Origin: Calditrichaeota bacterium AABM5.125.24
Lineage (GTDB): Bacteria > Electryoneota > AABM5-125-24 > Hatepunaeales > Hatepunaeaceae
Assembly: GCA_002127415.1 (NCBI GenBank)
Contig: MWJR01000267.1
Span: forward strand, 1 to 15,190
Length of the DNA stretch: 15,190 nt
Direction: 5' to 3'
Positions 1 to 7,867 of the stretch are shown one piece after another. Made by a program: the position numbers and the translations under genes. The notes under the pieces were generated by a model, which was not told where the DNA came from, made no database searches, and saw only the letters and a program-made list of their open reading frames with translations. The number at the start of each line of letters is the position of its first letter. The first letter of the stretch is position 1.

Positions 1-77
1 ACATAGTGCCGATGGGGGTCTCAATTGTTAAATATCGGTTAGTTTCCAGTTCCGGGCTGGTTCGTTTCATCTCTCCC

Positions 78-1019
78 TCAAAAAGGCTGGATCCATCCGT
101 TGCTGAGCCCGCAACGCTCGAGCGCCTCCATAGCCCTGCGGTATTCATCGCGGCTGACCTTGCGGCTCAGAACCGGATGTTCGAGGGCGCGCCAGGCCGG
201 GAAATACTGGCTCATCAGGCTGATGTAGGTATCGGGAGACAACTCATCAGCAATAAACCTGAATACCTCCTCGCTGCCGGAATAATCCCCAGGAAGGACC
301 AGATGTCGGATGAGCAGCCCACTGAGGGCGACTCCCCGGTCGTCGGTCTGCAGCACCCCAACCTGCCGGTGCATCTCCTTCAGGGCCATGCGATTATGGT
401 GAACGTAATCCGGGGCGTTCGAGAGGCGGCTTGCAGGTTCGTCACGCCCGTATTTTGCATCCGGCATATAGATGTCGACAATACCGTCCCAGAGCTGCAG
501 CACCTCAAGCGATTCATATCCTCCGCAGTTATACACTACGGGTATGTTGAGCCCGCGTTTGAATGCGATGAGGAGGGTCTCATACAGGGCTGCCGCCTGG
601 TGGGTGGGGGTGACGAGATTGATGTTATGTGCGCCGTATTCCTGAAGCTCGAGCATCTGCCGGGCCAGTTCGGTCGTGGTGGTGGGGTTGCCGTGACGCA
701 GGTGGCTGATGGGGAAGTTCTGGCAGAAGTCGCACATCAGGTTGCAGCCGGTCAGAAAGATAGTGCCGGAGCCGCGGAAGCCGGAGATGGGCGGCTCTTC
801 GCCAAAATGCAGATTGGCGCTGGAATAGACCGGCCCAAATGGTATCACGCAAGTTCCCAGCTCATCAGCCGTTCGGTCAACGCCGCATTTACGCGGACAG
901 AGACGGCAATTGCTGGCCAGCTCCATCATCGCCGGAAGCCGGCTCTCCATCAGTGATAACCTGTCCGTCGATGCGGTTTCAGGGCTCTCGTTCAAGAGGG
1001 AGGTGTGCAAATCCTGCAA
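78..1019 (-). CDS. PflX-like radical SAM protein (pyruvate formate-lyase-activating enzyme family)
   Basis: The 313-residue product carries the radical SAM [4Fe-4S] motif CxxxCxxC at C92, C96 and C99 (GCNLMCDFCQNF), which would bind the cluster that reductively cleaves S-adenosylmethionine. A second cysteine set near the N terminus (C38, C41, C45, C57; CRLCPRKCGVDR) is typical of the PflX/COG1313 branch rather than of canonical PflA. The substrate of this branch is not established, and no glycyl radical enzyme or other partner is visible here. The length is normal for the family. The longest frame begins with TTG at 1019 and has no clear ribosome binding site. An ATG at 950 (residue 24) is an alternative, but it would remove part of the leader usual before the first cysteine set. 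An in-frame stop at 1035-1037 limits any further extension. The family call is firm; the start and the cellular role are not. Confidence 0.9.
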   Translation of the reverse strand: MQDLHTSLLNESPETASTDRLSLMESRLPAMMELASNCRLCPRKCGVDRTADELGTCVIPFGPVYSSANLHFGEEPPISGFRGSGTIFLTGCNLMCDFCQNFPISHLRHGNPTTTTELARQMLELQEYGAHNINLVTPTHQAAALYETLLIAFKRGLNIPVVYNCGGYESLEVLQLWDGIVDIYMPDAKYGRDEPASRLSNAPDYVHHNRMALKEMHRQVGVLQTDDRGVALSGLLIRHLVLPGDYSGSEEVFRFIADELSPDTYISLMSQYFPAWRALEHPVLSRKVSRDEYRRAMEALERCGLSNGWIQPF

Positions 1020-1043
1020 CTTATGCCAGACTGTTCAGATTAA

Positions 1044-1097
1044 GGAAAAAGGTAAAAGGCAAAGGGCAAATCTTCTGCCTTCCACCTTTCACCTTTC
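1044..1097. repeat. Purine/pyrimidine imperfect inverted repeat with heptad periodicity
   Basis: The left arm consists of consecutive seven-base units AAAAGGT, AAAAGGC and AAAGGGC (1047-1067). The right arm (1078-1097) holds CACCTTT units that read AAAGGTG on the other strand, so the arms form an imperfect hairpin around a short AT-rich loop. It lies just upstream of the radical SAM gene and downstream of tRNA-Phe, both on the minus strand. It could form a weak stem-loop in that transcript, but it lacks the clean GC stem and U-tract of a typical terminator. Confidence 0.6.
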
Positions 1098-1104
1098 AAT
1101 TCGT

Positions 1105-1163
1105 AACTCTTAACTTTTAACTCTTAACTTTTAACTCTTAACTTTTAACTCTTAACTTCTAAC
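1105..1163. repeat. Tandem 14-bp repeat (about 4.2 copies), itself alternating heptads
   Basis: The unit AACTCTTAACTTTT occurs at 1105-1118, 1119-1132, 1133-1146 and, with one change, 1147-1160; a partial unit follows to 1163. Each unit is two related heptamers, AACTCTT and AACTTTT, so the array is also eight copies of AACTYTT. It ends 4 bp from the 3' end of the tRNA-Phe gene. There is no coding potential. The origin is probably slippage or duplication. Confidence 0.9.
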
Positions 1164-1166
1164 AGG

Positions 1167-1239
<73 letters not shown>

Positions 1240-1363
1240 ATTAATCTTGCCGGTACAGACAAGAGAGCTGCCTTAACAAACATTGGTAATATAATCATCT
1301 GTCACCATTAGCGCAAGCATCCACCAGCGTTTCATCAGGTCTTGCAGGTCAGCAGTCCAGTGC

Positions 1364-1381
1364 ATCCCGAAGCTTCGGGAT
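1364..1381. repeat. 18-bp perfect palindrome, first copy
   Basis: The sequence ATCCCGAAGCTTCGGGAT is perfectly self-complementary and centred on AAGCTT. The bases immediately outside do not pair. The same 18-bp core recurs at 1414-1431, with centres exactly 50 bp apart. It is probably a dispersed palindromic element of the genome; a terminator role is unlikely because it lies upstream of both flanking genes. Confidence 0.85.
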
Positions 1382-1408
1382 CGTCTGCCAGCCAAGTATT
1401 TGATTCTT

Positions 1409-1436
1409 CTGTCATCCCGAAGCTTCGGGATGACAG
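1409..1436. repeat. 28-bp perfect palindrome, second copy of the AAGCTT-centred repeat
   Basis: This copy contains the same 18-bp core as the one at 1364-1381 but pairs perfectly for five more bases on each side (CTGTC on the left, GACAG on the right), giving a 28-bp dyad with no central spacer. The longer dyad may show the intact element and the first copy a decayed one. It could extrude as a cruciform or bind a dimeric protein; neither can be decided from sequence alone. Confidence 0.85.
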
Positions 1437-1505
1437 CGTGCAAAATACATTCGGACTGCCTGATTATGTTGACCTCAAGACTTCCAAAGGCTGAAGCTTG
1501 CACAG

Positions 1506-1535
1506 TTTTCATCCACTACGAATATTTCGTATATT
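1506..1535 (+). promoter_or_regulatory. Possible promoter with overlapping dyad, upstream of the C25 peptidase
   Basis: A TTTTCA at 1506-1511 and a TATATT at 1530-1535 are separated by 18 bp and loosely match sigma-70-type -35 and -10 boxes. A small inverted repeat, TACGAA/TTCGTA with a 3-nt centre (1517-1531), sits between and partly over them, where a regulator could bind. The gene starts about 48 bp further on. This rests on consensus matching only and is weak. Confidence 0.3.
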
Positions 1536-1582
1536 GAATTTATGAATCACTTAACGGTTTGCTCTGCTCACTGGAGGCATAG

Positions 1583-4500
1583 ATGATACTCGGAAAAGGC
1601 GCTCTCTGTCTGCTTGTTATCTCGTCAATCAACCTGCCGGGAGCCCCACCTACCCTATCACCCATAGGAACAACCAACCATGCAGCCTTCAGCATCGAGG
1701 GTTCGGCTGGTATCGCCATCTCTTTCGACGCCTGCGACCTCACCAGCGTGCCGGTTGAGGTCAAAGGTGAGACCTACGTCCGGTTCAGACTATCGGGTGA
1801 AGGAGCAACATCAGAACCCGGGCTGCCGAATCTGCCCGCCATTTCACGATACCTGATTGTGCCGCCCAGGAATGGGTTGAGGCTCGAAATTGTCCGCGAT
1901 GAACCTCGTTACCTGCACGCCGAACACCCACCGGAACCGCTCATCGACAACTCCAAGAATATCAGATTGAACGATGAATTCTACGCCGCAGGTCAACTGT
2001 ATCCACCGGAGCCGGCCAGATTGAACCGTCCGGTGGTGATGCGCGGGGTGAGGATGGTGCTGCTGACTGTATATCCGGTGCAATATGACCCATTAACGGA
2101 GACCTACATCCACCACGACCGACTCGAAGCCGCCGTTCGCTTTACAGATGACCCGCCGGTGAACCCGGTCGAACATACCGGTCCGCGCCGCAACCGGAGC
2201 CGCGAATTCCTGAAGCTAATCGGAGCCCTGGCCCTCAACAGCGACTGCATCGGCCGTGACCAGGAGCAGCGAGATTATATCGGTCACTACCTGGTCGTTG
2301 CGCACACAAACTGCCTCCCCTACGCCATCCCGCTTATCGAGTGGAAGCGCAGGTCCGGCAACAGAGTCGATATCCTCCGCTACAGCGCCGAGGAGGCGCT
2401 CGAACCGGAAGCCATCCGCGACGACATACGCACACTCTACGAACAGTACCTGGATGACGGGGTCGATCCCTTCGAACACATCCTCCTCCTGGGCGATAGA
2501 CCTGATGCTGTCCAAGTGTGGCTGCTCGAGTCGTTTGAGGGGAACACCTCCTGGCCATCTGATAATCACGCCGATTATGAATTCGGTCTTCTTGAAGGCG
2601 ATGACTTCTTCGGGGATGTCGGCGTCGGTCGATTCGGATCCGGAACGGCGGACAGGATGGAGCTGGCGGTCGCCAGGACGCTGTCATACGAGATGGAGCC
2701 GTGGATGGAAGAGACCGACTGGTTCACCCGCGGAGGCGTTTTCTCACAGTGCTGGGGCGAAGATTACAACGAAACACTTCCACTGACCACACGCTGGGGT
2801 GAAGAGGTGCTCAAGTCGCTTGGTTTCATTGAAATCCGTATTCAGGAAACTGATGGGACCGATGATCGCTCTGGAGAGAGAATCGGTCCGGTTCTGGCCC
2901 GATGGCTAAATGAGAAGATAAATGTAATGATCGGCCGGGCTGAAAATCACTACTGGCTGCACAGCTTTCGAGGTGTTGAGAATAACACCGTCTTCCCCAT
3001 CGGGATCAACACCTGCGGGCACGGTGAAGGTCCGCTGCGGAATATGTTCTGCACCGGCGACCGCAACAATCTGAAAGGCCCGGTGGCCTGGGCGACCGGA
3101 TGGGGAGACCCGCGCACCATATTCAACAACAGTATGTGGCTGGGTTACGTCAGCGGGGTTTTCCTGCACGATATGACCCTCGGCTGGGGGCGGGTATATG
3201 CAGGGGCCGTGATGCCGCTGATATTCGACGACCACCCTGAATATGAGATTATGGCTCAGTATCAGTCAGACACCGACTACTATGGGGATCCGGGTATCCA
3301 GCCCTGGATAGGTGTGCCGCGGCTGGTGGAGGCGGACTTCCCGGAAATCCTGTCACCGGGAACCAAGCTGGTCGAGGTCAGCGTCGTGGATGCCGAGGAT
3401 GAGTCCGCAATGGTCGGGGCACAGGTCACCCTCTATCTGCCGGGTGAGATGCCGGATCCGGACGAATACCACGAGTGGGAGCCCGTATTTATGACCACCA
3501 ACCACACCGATGGCGAAGGTCTGGCTCGCTTCCACATCGAGGGTGAACTCCCGGAAGGAACGCTATATCTGACCATTACAGGCCGGGATATATACCCACT
3601 TCTGGACACGACTGAGGTCACCTCACAGCCGGTATATGTCGCCGTCTCCGGCTTTGAAATCGACGACACCGAGATTGGTAACGGCGACGGTTATGTCAAC
3701 CCGGGTGAAACCATCGCCCTCTCTATTGCCGCCACCAATTATGGTGAGGAGCAAGCGGCGGAGGATGTAACTGCAGTTATCACCAGCGAATCACGTTACC
3801 TTGTTATAGAAGGGGATGAAATAGGCTTCGGCGACATATCCCCGGGCGACACCGTTGATGGCGATAGTCCGGTGACGGTTCAGGTTAGTCCCGAGACACC
3901 TGACCAGCTCATACCGACCCTTTTAATCGAGTTAAACTCGGGCAACCTGAGCTGGCGGTCATCCGTGAACCTCGACATCCTGTCCCACGACCTGGAGGTC
4001 TATCAGGTGGTGGGCGGTGCGGTGATAGCTGACAGCGTATCCAATCTGGACATTGAACTCGAGAACATCGGTAGGGTTCACTGTCCGAGAATGGCCGCCG
4101 AACTTATCTCTTTGAACTGGGCTGTCTCAGTGATACGTGGCGCCACTACTTACCCCTCAATACAGGTTGGGGAACATGACCGTGTGGATGGTCTTGAATT
4201 CAGGATAGCACTGAACAGCACCGCTATCCCGGGATCGAAACTGACGATGATGCTGGTCCTGCGTAATGACAATGGCCTGGTCGATACAGCCGGGTTTGAG
4301 CTGCAGGCGGGCGAACCACGCGAGAATTCCCCGCAGGGTCCGGACGATTACGGCTACCTCTGCCTGGACGATAGCGACGGTGAGGGCTGGAATAAGGCAC
4401 CGGAATACAACTGGGTCGAGATATCAAGAAGGCACGAAGATCCAGATTTCCGGGGCACGCTTGTGGAATTCGATACTGTGTATGATAGCAGGACCGCACT

Positions 4501-5953
4501 GGTCGAGCTTCCTTTCCCACTGCGCTTTTACGGTCGGGAATACGACACCATCACCATCGGTTGGCACGGTTATATAGGGGTCGGGAATCAGTCCAGGATG
4601 ATCAACTACCAGAACTACCCGATGAACCTGGCGGTAGGGGGAACTATGGGGATGATTGCCCCCTTCTGGGATCGACTGGTGCCCAGGCAGACTACCGGGA
4701 CATATTACTACTACGACGAGGAGACCGGCCGGTTCATCGTGGAGTGGTTCGAATTTCGCCACACAGTTCAGCCGGAATACCTGACCTTTGAGGTCATTCT
4801 GTTCGATACCCGGATATTCCCAACCTGCACCGGTGACAATGAGATCCTCTTTCAATACCGTTCAATCGCACAATACGCTGGTGAGCCTGATTGGGAGATG
4901 CCTTTCGCTTCAGTCGGTATCTCCAGCCCGGACGGTCTGACCGGCTTGAGCTACACATACCGCAACCAGTACCCTGCCACCTCGGATACGCTCGAAGCAC
5001 GCAGAGCCATCCTATTCACCAATACACCTGTTCACTCACCCAGCTTCGCACTACAAGGATATGTCTATGACGCTGAGACGCACAAGCCGATTGAAGAGGC
5101 GTCTGTTATATCGGAATGGGGCTTCTCCGATACCACCGACGCTGATGGATACTATGCGTTTCCCGATGTCTTTTACCCCCCCTATACGCCAGTTAAAAGG
5201 GGTTACAGAGGATTTTACACCGAAACAGACACCAGCGGTGATACCCTGCAGATCGACTTCTATATGCTGCATCCTGTGTTCTACCTTGAGCCCGGGGAAC
5301 TGACAGATTCCCTGACGCCGGCGCACCGAGCCAGTCGGAGTGTCACCCTTTTCAATACCGGCAACGGCCCTCTTGAGTTCGCCGCGCGGTTGGAAGAGAT
5401 CGACGGTGTCGGAAGCAGCCATATCCCCCACAATGTAGCGATAGACAAGCAGGGCAGCTACGACGGCGTCCAGGACCTGGACTGGCTGAGTTGCCAGCAG
5501 CAATCCGGAACCGTGGAGGCAGGTGACAGCACAACCATCAAAATCACCATCAACACCGCTGGGCTCGAGGAGGGGGACTATGAAGCGCAGTTGATCCTCG
5601 AAGATGACTGGGCTATGCGCAGTATCGTGCTGCCGGTCCGGCTTAACGTGGACGAAAACAACGGCAAGCCGGGGGATGAACCACACCCTCTCATCTGGTC
5701 ACTCAATCAGAACTACCCCAACCCGTTTAACAGCTCTACCAGCATCAGCTACTCGTTGAAGATGCCCGCTGTTGTGAGGCTTGCGGTCTATGACCTGACC
5801 GGCCGGGAGGTCGTCGGGCTGGTGGATGGGCCTCAGCCGGCCGGGGTGCATAGGACCACATTCGACCACTCAGGCCTGCCGTCGGGGGTCTATCTGTATC
5901 GCATCGAAGCGGGACCATTTCAAGCCGTCCGGAAGATGATAGTGATGAGATGA
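1583..5953 (+). CDS. Secreted C25 (gingipain-like) cysteine peptidase with Ig-like repeats and T9SS sorting domain
   Basis: This 1456-residue exported protein opens with a hydrophobic signal segment (about 5-20). A gingipain-type propeptide follows (about 35-185), with the GLPNLP, RGVR and YPVQYDP features of that region. The C25 catalytic domain spans about 215-590 and ends near GDPGIQPW. Probable dyad residues are H456 (ENHYW) and C478 (INTCGHG), though the His context differs from the usual GHG. Then come beta-sandwich modules (about 595-930), a jelly-roll-like region (about 935-1150), a carboxypeptidase-regulatory-like domain (about 1155-1235), a further Ig-like module, and a type IX sorting domain from about 1370 with NYPNPFN at 1377-1383. 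The expected route is Sec export, then T9SS release or anchoring at the cell surface. The ATG follows GGAGG (1573-1577) at 5 nt. Proteolytic activity is inferred from the family. Confidence 0.9.
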   Translation: MILGKGALCLLVISSINLPGAPPTLSPIGTTNHAAFSIEGSAGIAISFDACDLTSVPVEVKGETYVRFRLSGEGATSEPGLPNLPAISRYLIVPPRNGLRLEIVRDEPRYLHAEHPPEPLIDNSKNIRLNDEFYAAGQLYPPEPARLNRPVVMRGVRMVLLTVYPVQYDPLTETYIHHDRLEAAVRFTDDPPVNPVEHTGPRRNRSREFLKLIGALALNSDCIGRDQEQRDYIGHYLVVAHTNCLPYAIPLIEWKRRSGNRVDILRYSAEEALEPEAIRDDIRTLYEQYLDDGVDPFEHILLLGDRPDAVQVWLLESFEGNTSWPSDNHADYEFGLLEGDDFFGDVGVGRFGSGTADRMELAVARTLSYEMEPWMEETDWFTRGGVFSQCWGEDYNETLPLTTRWGEEVLKSLGFIEIRIQETDGTDDRSGERIGPVLARWLNEKINVMIGRAENHYWLHSFRGVENNTVFPIGINTCGHGEGPLRNMFCTGDRNNLKGPVAWATGWGDPRTIFNNSMWLGYVSGVFLHDMTLGWGRVYAGAVMPLIFDDHPEYEIMAQYQSDTDYYGDPGIQPWIGVPRLVEADFPEILSPGTKLVEVSVVDAEDESAMVGAQVTLYLPGEMPDPDEYHEWEPVFMTTNHTDGEGLARFHIEGELPEGTLYLTITGRDIYPLLDTTEVTSQPVYVAVSGFEIDDTEIGNGDGYVNPGETIALSIAATNYGEEQAAEDVTAVITSESRYLVIEGDEIGFGDISPGDTVDGDSPVTVQVSPETPDQLIPTLLIELNSGNLSWRSSVNLDILSHDLEVYQVVGGAVIADSVSNLDIELENIGRVHCPRMAAELISLNWAVSVIRGATTYPSIQVGEHDRVDGLEFRIALNSTAIPGSKLTMMLVLRNDNGLVDTAGFELQAGEPRENSPQGPDDYGYLCLDDSDGEGWNKAPEYNWVEISRRHEDPDFRGTLVEFDTVYDSRTALVELPFPLRFYGREYDTITIGWHGYIGVGNQSRMINYQNYPMNLAVGGTMGMIAPFWDRLVPRQTTGTYYYYDEETGRFIVEWFEFRHTVQPEYLTFEVILFDTRIFPTCTGDNEILFQYRSIAQYAGEPDWEMPFASVGISSPDGLTGLSYTYRNQYPATSDTLEARRAILFTNTPVHSPSFALQGYVYDAETHKPIEEASVISEWGFSDTTDADGYYAFPDVFYPPYTPVKRGYRGFYTETDTSGDTLQIDFYMLHPVFYLEPGELTDSLTPAHRASRSVTLFNTGNGPLEFAARLEEIDGVGSSHIPHNVAIDKQGSYDGVQDLDWLSCQQQSGTVEAGDSTTIKITINTAGLEEGDYEAQLILEDDWAMRSIVLPVRLNVDENNGKPGDEPHPLIWSLNQNYPNPFNSSTSISYSLKMPAVVRLAVYDLTGREVVGLVDGPQPAGVHRTTFDHSGLPSGVYLYRIEAGPFQAVRKMIVMR

Positions 5954-5982
5954 ATGACGTGTAAATGCCAACGGAAGGGTGG

Positions 5983-6004
5983 CCCGGGTTGCTTGCAACC
6001 CGGG
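5983..6004. terminator. Perfect hairpin between convergent genes, likely bidirectional terminator
   Basis: CCCGGGTTGC (5983-5992) and GCAACCCGGG (5995-6004) are perfect inverted repeats with only two bases between them, so the realistic fold is 9 bp with a CTTG tetraloop. TTT follows on the plus strand, with a further TTTT a few bases on. It lies 29 bp after the peptidase stop and 2 bp from the glycosyltransferase stop, as expected for a shared terminator of convergent genes. The U-tract is short. Its CGGGTTG/CAACCCG core resembles the hairpin at 12136-12156, so it may also belong to a dispersed repeat family. Confidence 0.65.
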
Positions 6005-6006
6005 TT

Positions 6007-7623
6007 TCATCTTTTATCCGCTGATTTCACAATCGTATCCGATACCCCAGAGTCATCTCTCACCAACCACCACACCGCCGCTGGCGGATAATCTTTCTCT
6101 ACATACACAGGGGTAAGCCGCGGGTCACTCTCCGGATACGCAAGCAGAGGTGCAAGTGCGGGGCGATACATGAGCTCCGGAAGATTGAGAAACAGGTAAT
6201 CGACCTGCTCGCGTTTCATCCAGGCTATCAGATTATCGGTTCCTCTCATCTGAGGCAGGGGAACGAACTCTTGCCCAAGGATAAACGGGGCGTGGGGCTT
6301 CCTGGCCGCAATCCTGCCGTATGGCAGGTTGCGTATCGACCAATCGTTGGCCACTTCCAGGATCCCAGTCGGCCCCTCGCGCATCTTTTCCGGCGTCATT
6401 TTGATTATCCCGGGCAGTCCATACAGCAGCGACAGCGTGACTATTATCAACGCCGGATGCAGCCTGAGACGCCACCAGCCCGGCAGAACCGTCATCTCCT
6501 TTGAGGTAAAGAACAGCCCAACCAGCAGGAAGTAAACCGGCAGGATCGACAGCGAGAAGCGCGGGCTGTAAAAGACCGGTACCAGAACCAGATAGCCCGC
6601 CGCCCCGGAGATGAGCACCCATCCCGGACGACCGATCTGCATCCGCCCGAGAACCAGCCAGATCAAACCCGCTATCACCAGCACCCCGACCGGCCAGCCT
6701 ATCAAACGGCTGAAGTCGAACCAGATATGAACGACCAGGTTCCTCCCCAACGCCAGAAGCAGGCCAATTGGATCAGATCTTACCAGCTCCATCAAGGTAT
6801 TCGGAGCATGGCTCGCTCCCTCAAACCAGAATCTATCCCAGACCATCTTGCCACGACCGTAAAGCTCGTAGGCGATGTTGGAGATGTTCGGGTTGTTGAA
6901 TGGATCACCGGTTTTCAGATACAGGTATAACAGCCAGGGCCCGATGGTTATCGCCAGTGCTGTAACCGTAACCGCGGTTCTTTCCAGACGCTTGCCAGTC
7001 GGCAGCCCCTTCCCGCTGAAGAGAGCCCAGGCTAACGCAACAAGAACCAGAGCCGCTCCGTTATAGCGGGTCAGATAGGCCATACCGGCCACAAAGCCCA
7101 CCAGAAGGAACCGCCGCCGGTCATCGCCGTTGACCAGCAGGTAGAAAAAGGCGGCACAGAGCGCCAGATACGGCATATCGGTCCCGACCCGGAAGCTGTA
7201 TTCGACGAAGGTTCCGTTCGTTATCAACGCCAGCACGCCCAGGAACCCCCAGGCCGGCCCGAAGGCGGATCTGAACAGGCTGTAAACCACAAGCAGCGTC
7301 CAGCCGGCCGACAACAGAGACAGCAGCCGCCCGGCGGTGAAGATATCACTAACTATAAAGGAGACAGCCGCCAGTATTAACGGGTAGCCCGGGCCGCGGA
7401 AGCGGTAGCGATCGAGGTCTACCAAGCCGTGCTGAAGCCCCTGCGCCGCCGGCGCATAGTCCCAGTAGAAATCGGTTTCTATGCCGTAGTCTCCGATAAG
7501 GTGGTATTTGAAAGAGCCGTAACCGACAAGTATCAGAAACGCCAGCCCCACAATAATTGCCGCACCGGAAAAGGAGCAGATCGCCCCCCTGTATAGTCGT
7601 ATAGCACGATGGGCTCCCGTCAT
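6007..7623 (-). CDS. GT-C / family 39-like membrane glycosyltransferase
   Basis: The 538-residue product is a polytopic membrane protein with a hydrophobic helix at about 20-36, a long run of further helices to about residue 375, and a soluble C-terminal part of roughly 140 residues. The first extracytoplasmic loop has an acidic patch (ETDFYWDY, D51 a catalytic candidate) followed by RGPGYP, and TDMPYLAL comes later. This arrangement fits dolichyl-phosphate-mannose/ArnT-type enzymes that transfer sugar from a polyprenyl carrier on the periplasmic side. The acceptor is unknown; glycosylation of cell-envelope or secreted proteins is possible. The ATG at 7623 is preferred over an upstream GTG at 7635 because GGAGG (7629-7633) lies 5 nt before the ATG. 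The gene stands alone and is convergent with the peptidase. Confidence 0.8.
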   Translation of the reverse strand: MTGAHRAIRLYRGAICSFSGAAIIVGLAFLILVGYGSFKYHLIGDYGIETDFYWDYAPAAQGLQHGLVDLDRYRFRGPGYPLILAAVSFIVSDIFTAGRLLSLLSAGWTLLVVYSLFRSAFGPAWGFLGVLALITNGTFVEYSFRVGTDMPYLALCAAFFYLLVNGDDRRRFLLVGFVAGMAYLTRYNGAALVLVALAWALFSGKGLPTGKRLERTAVTVTALAITIGPWLLYLYLKTGDPFNNPNISNIAYELYGRGKMVWDRFWFEGASHAPNTLMELVRSDPIGLLLALGRNLVVHIWFDFSRLIGWPVGVLVIAGLIWLVLGRMQIGRPGWVLISGAAGYLVLVPVFYSPRFSLSILPVYFLLVGLFFTSKEMTVLPGWWRLRLHPALIIVTLSLLYGLPGIIKMTPEKMREGPTGILEVANDWSIRNLPYGRIAARKPHAPFILGQEFVPLPQMRGTDNLIAWMKREQVDYLFLNLPELMYRPALAPLLAYPESDPRLTPVYVEKDYPPAAVWWLVRDDSGVSDTIVKSADKR

Positions 7624-7774
7624 CTTAACCTCCACCCCCCACGGGCCAGACCACCAGGAGCGATATGTCTGATGTTACCTGTCACGGTTCTAAAGATAAA
7701 GACCGCTTGTGCAGGCTGCAAGGAATGCGCCCCGAATAACTTGCTCGTGATGGTTCAAGGCTTATATTATGGAG

Positions 7775-7803
7775 TTGGTCATTGATCAATGATTCCCGAT
7801 AAT
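7775..7803 (+). promoter_or_regulatory. Possible promoter with 14-bp palindromic operator before the lipoprotein gene
   Basis: TTGGTC (7775-7780) and GATAAT (7798-7803) are spaced by 17 bp; the -10 matches the sigma-70 consensus at five of six positions and the -35 at only three. The perfect palindrome TCATTGATCAATGA (7779-7792) overlaps the end of the -35 box and the spacer, where a dimeric repressor could block polymerase. The lipoprotein start lies about 65 bp downstream. No regulator gene is adjacent, so the assignment stays tentative. Confidence 0.35.
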
Positions 7804-7867
7804 GAATCAGGTAAAATACCTTATATTGAGATAGACCACCAACAACAACCATATCGGGGCTATACAG

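Larger units (their letters stand above)
1240..1582. other. Non-coding region between divergent tRNA-Phe and C25 peptidase gene
   Basis: This stretch of about 340 bp contains no convincing gene. It holds the two AAGCTT-centred palindromes listed separately and, near its right end, an AT-rich section that probably contains the promoter of the peptidase gene. The short open frames in it overlap the palindromes and resemble no protein I know. Confidence 0.7.

Noticed and set aside
1..77. Possible end of a gene or terminator left of the radical SAM gene
   Set aside because: Only very short stems and no U-tract are present, and no open frame can be tied to a family in so short a stretch.
6..956. 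Plus-strand open frame of 316 codons opposite the radical SAM gene
   Set aside because: It is an antisense shadow: the minus strand encodes intact radical SAM motifs through the same stretch, and the plus-frame protein resembles nothing known.
1044..1163. CRISPR array
   Set aside because: The repeats are 7 or 14 bp and directly adjacent, with no unique spacers between them and no cas genes in the window.
1273..1512. Minus-strand 79-codon open frame across the palindromes
   Set aside because: Its sequence is largely produced by the two palindrome copies, and I recognise no protein family or ribosome binding site.
5051..5686. Minus-strand open frame of 211 codons inside the C25 peptidase gene
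   Set aside because: It lies wholly opposite conserved Ig-like and carboxypeptidase-regulatory-like domains, and its composition looks like reverse-complement coding sequence.
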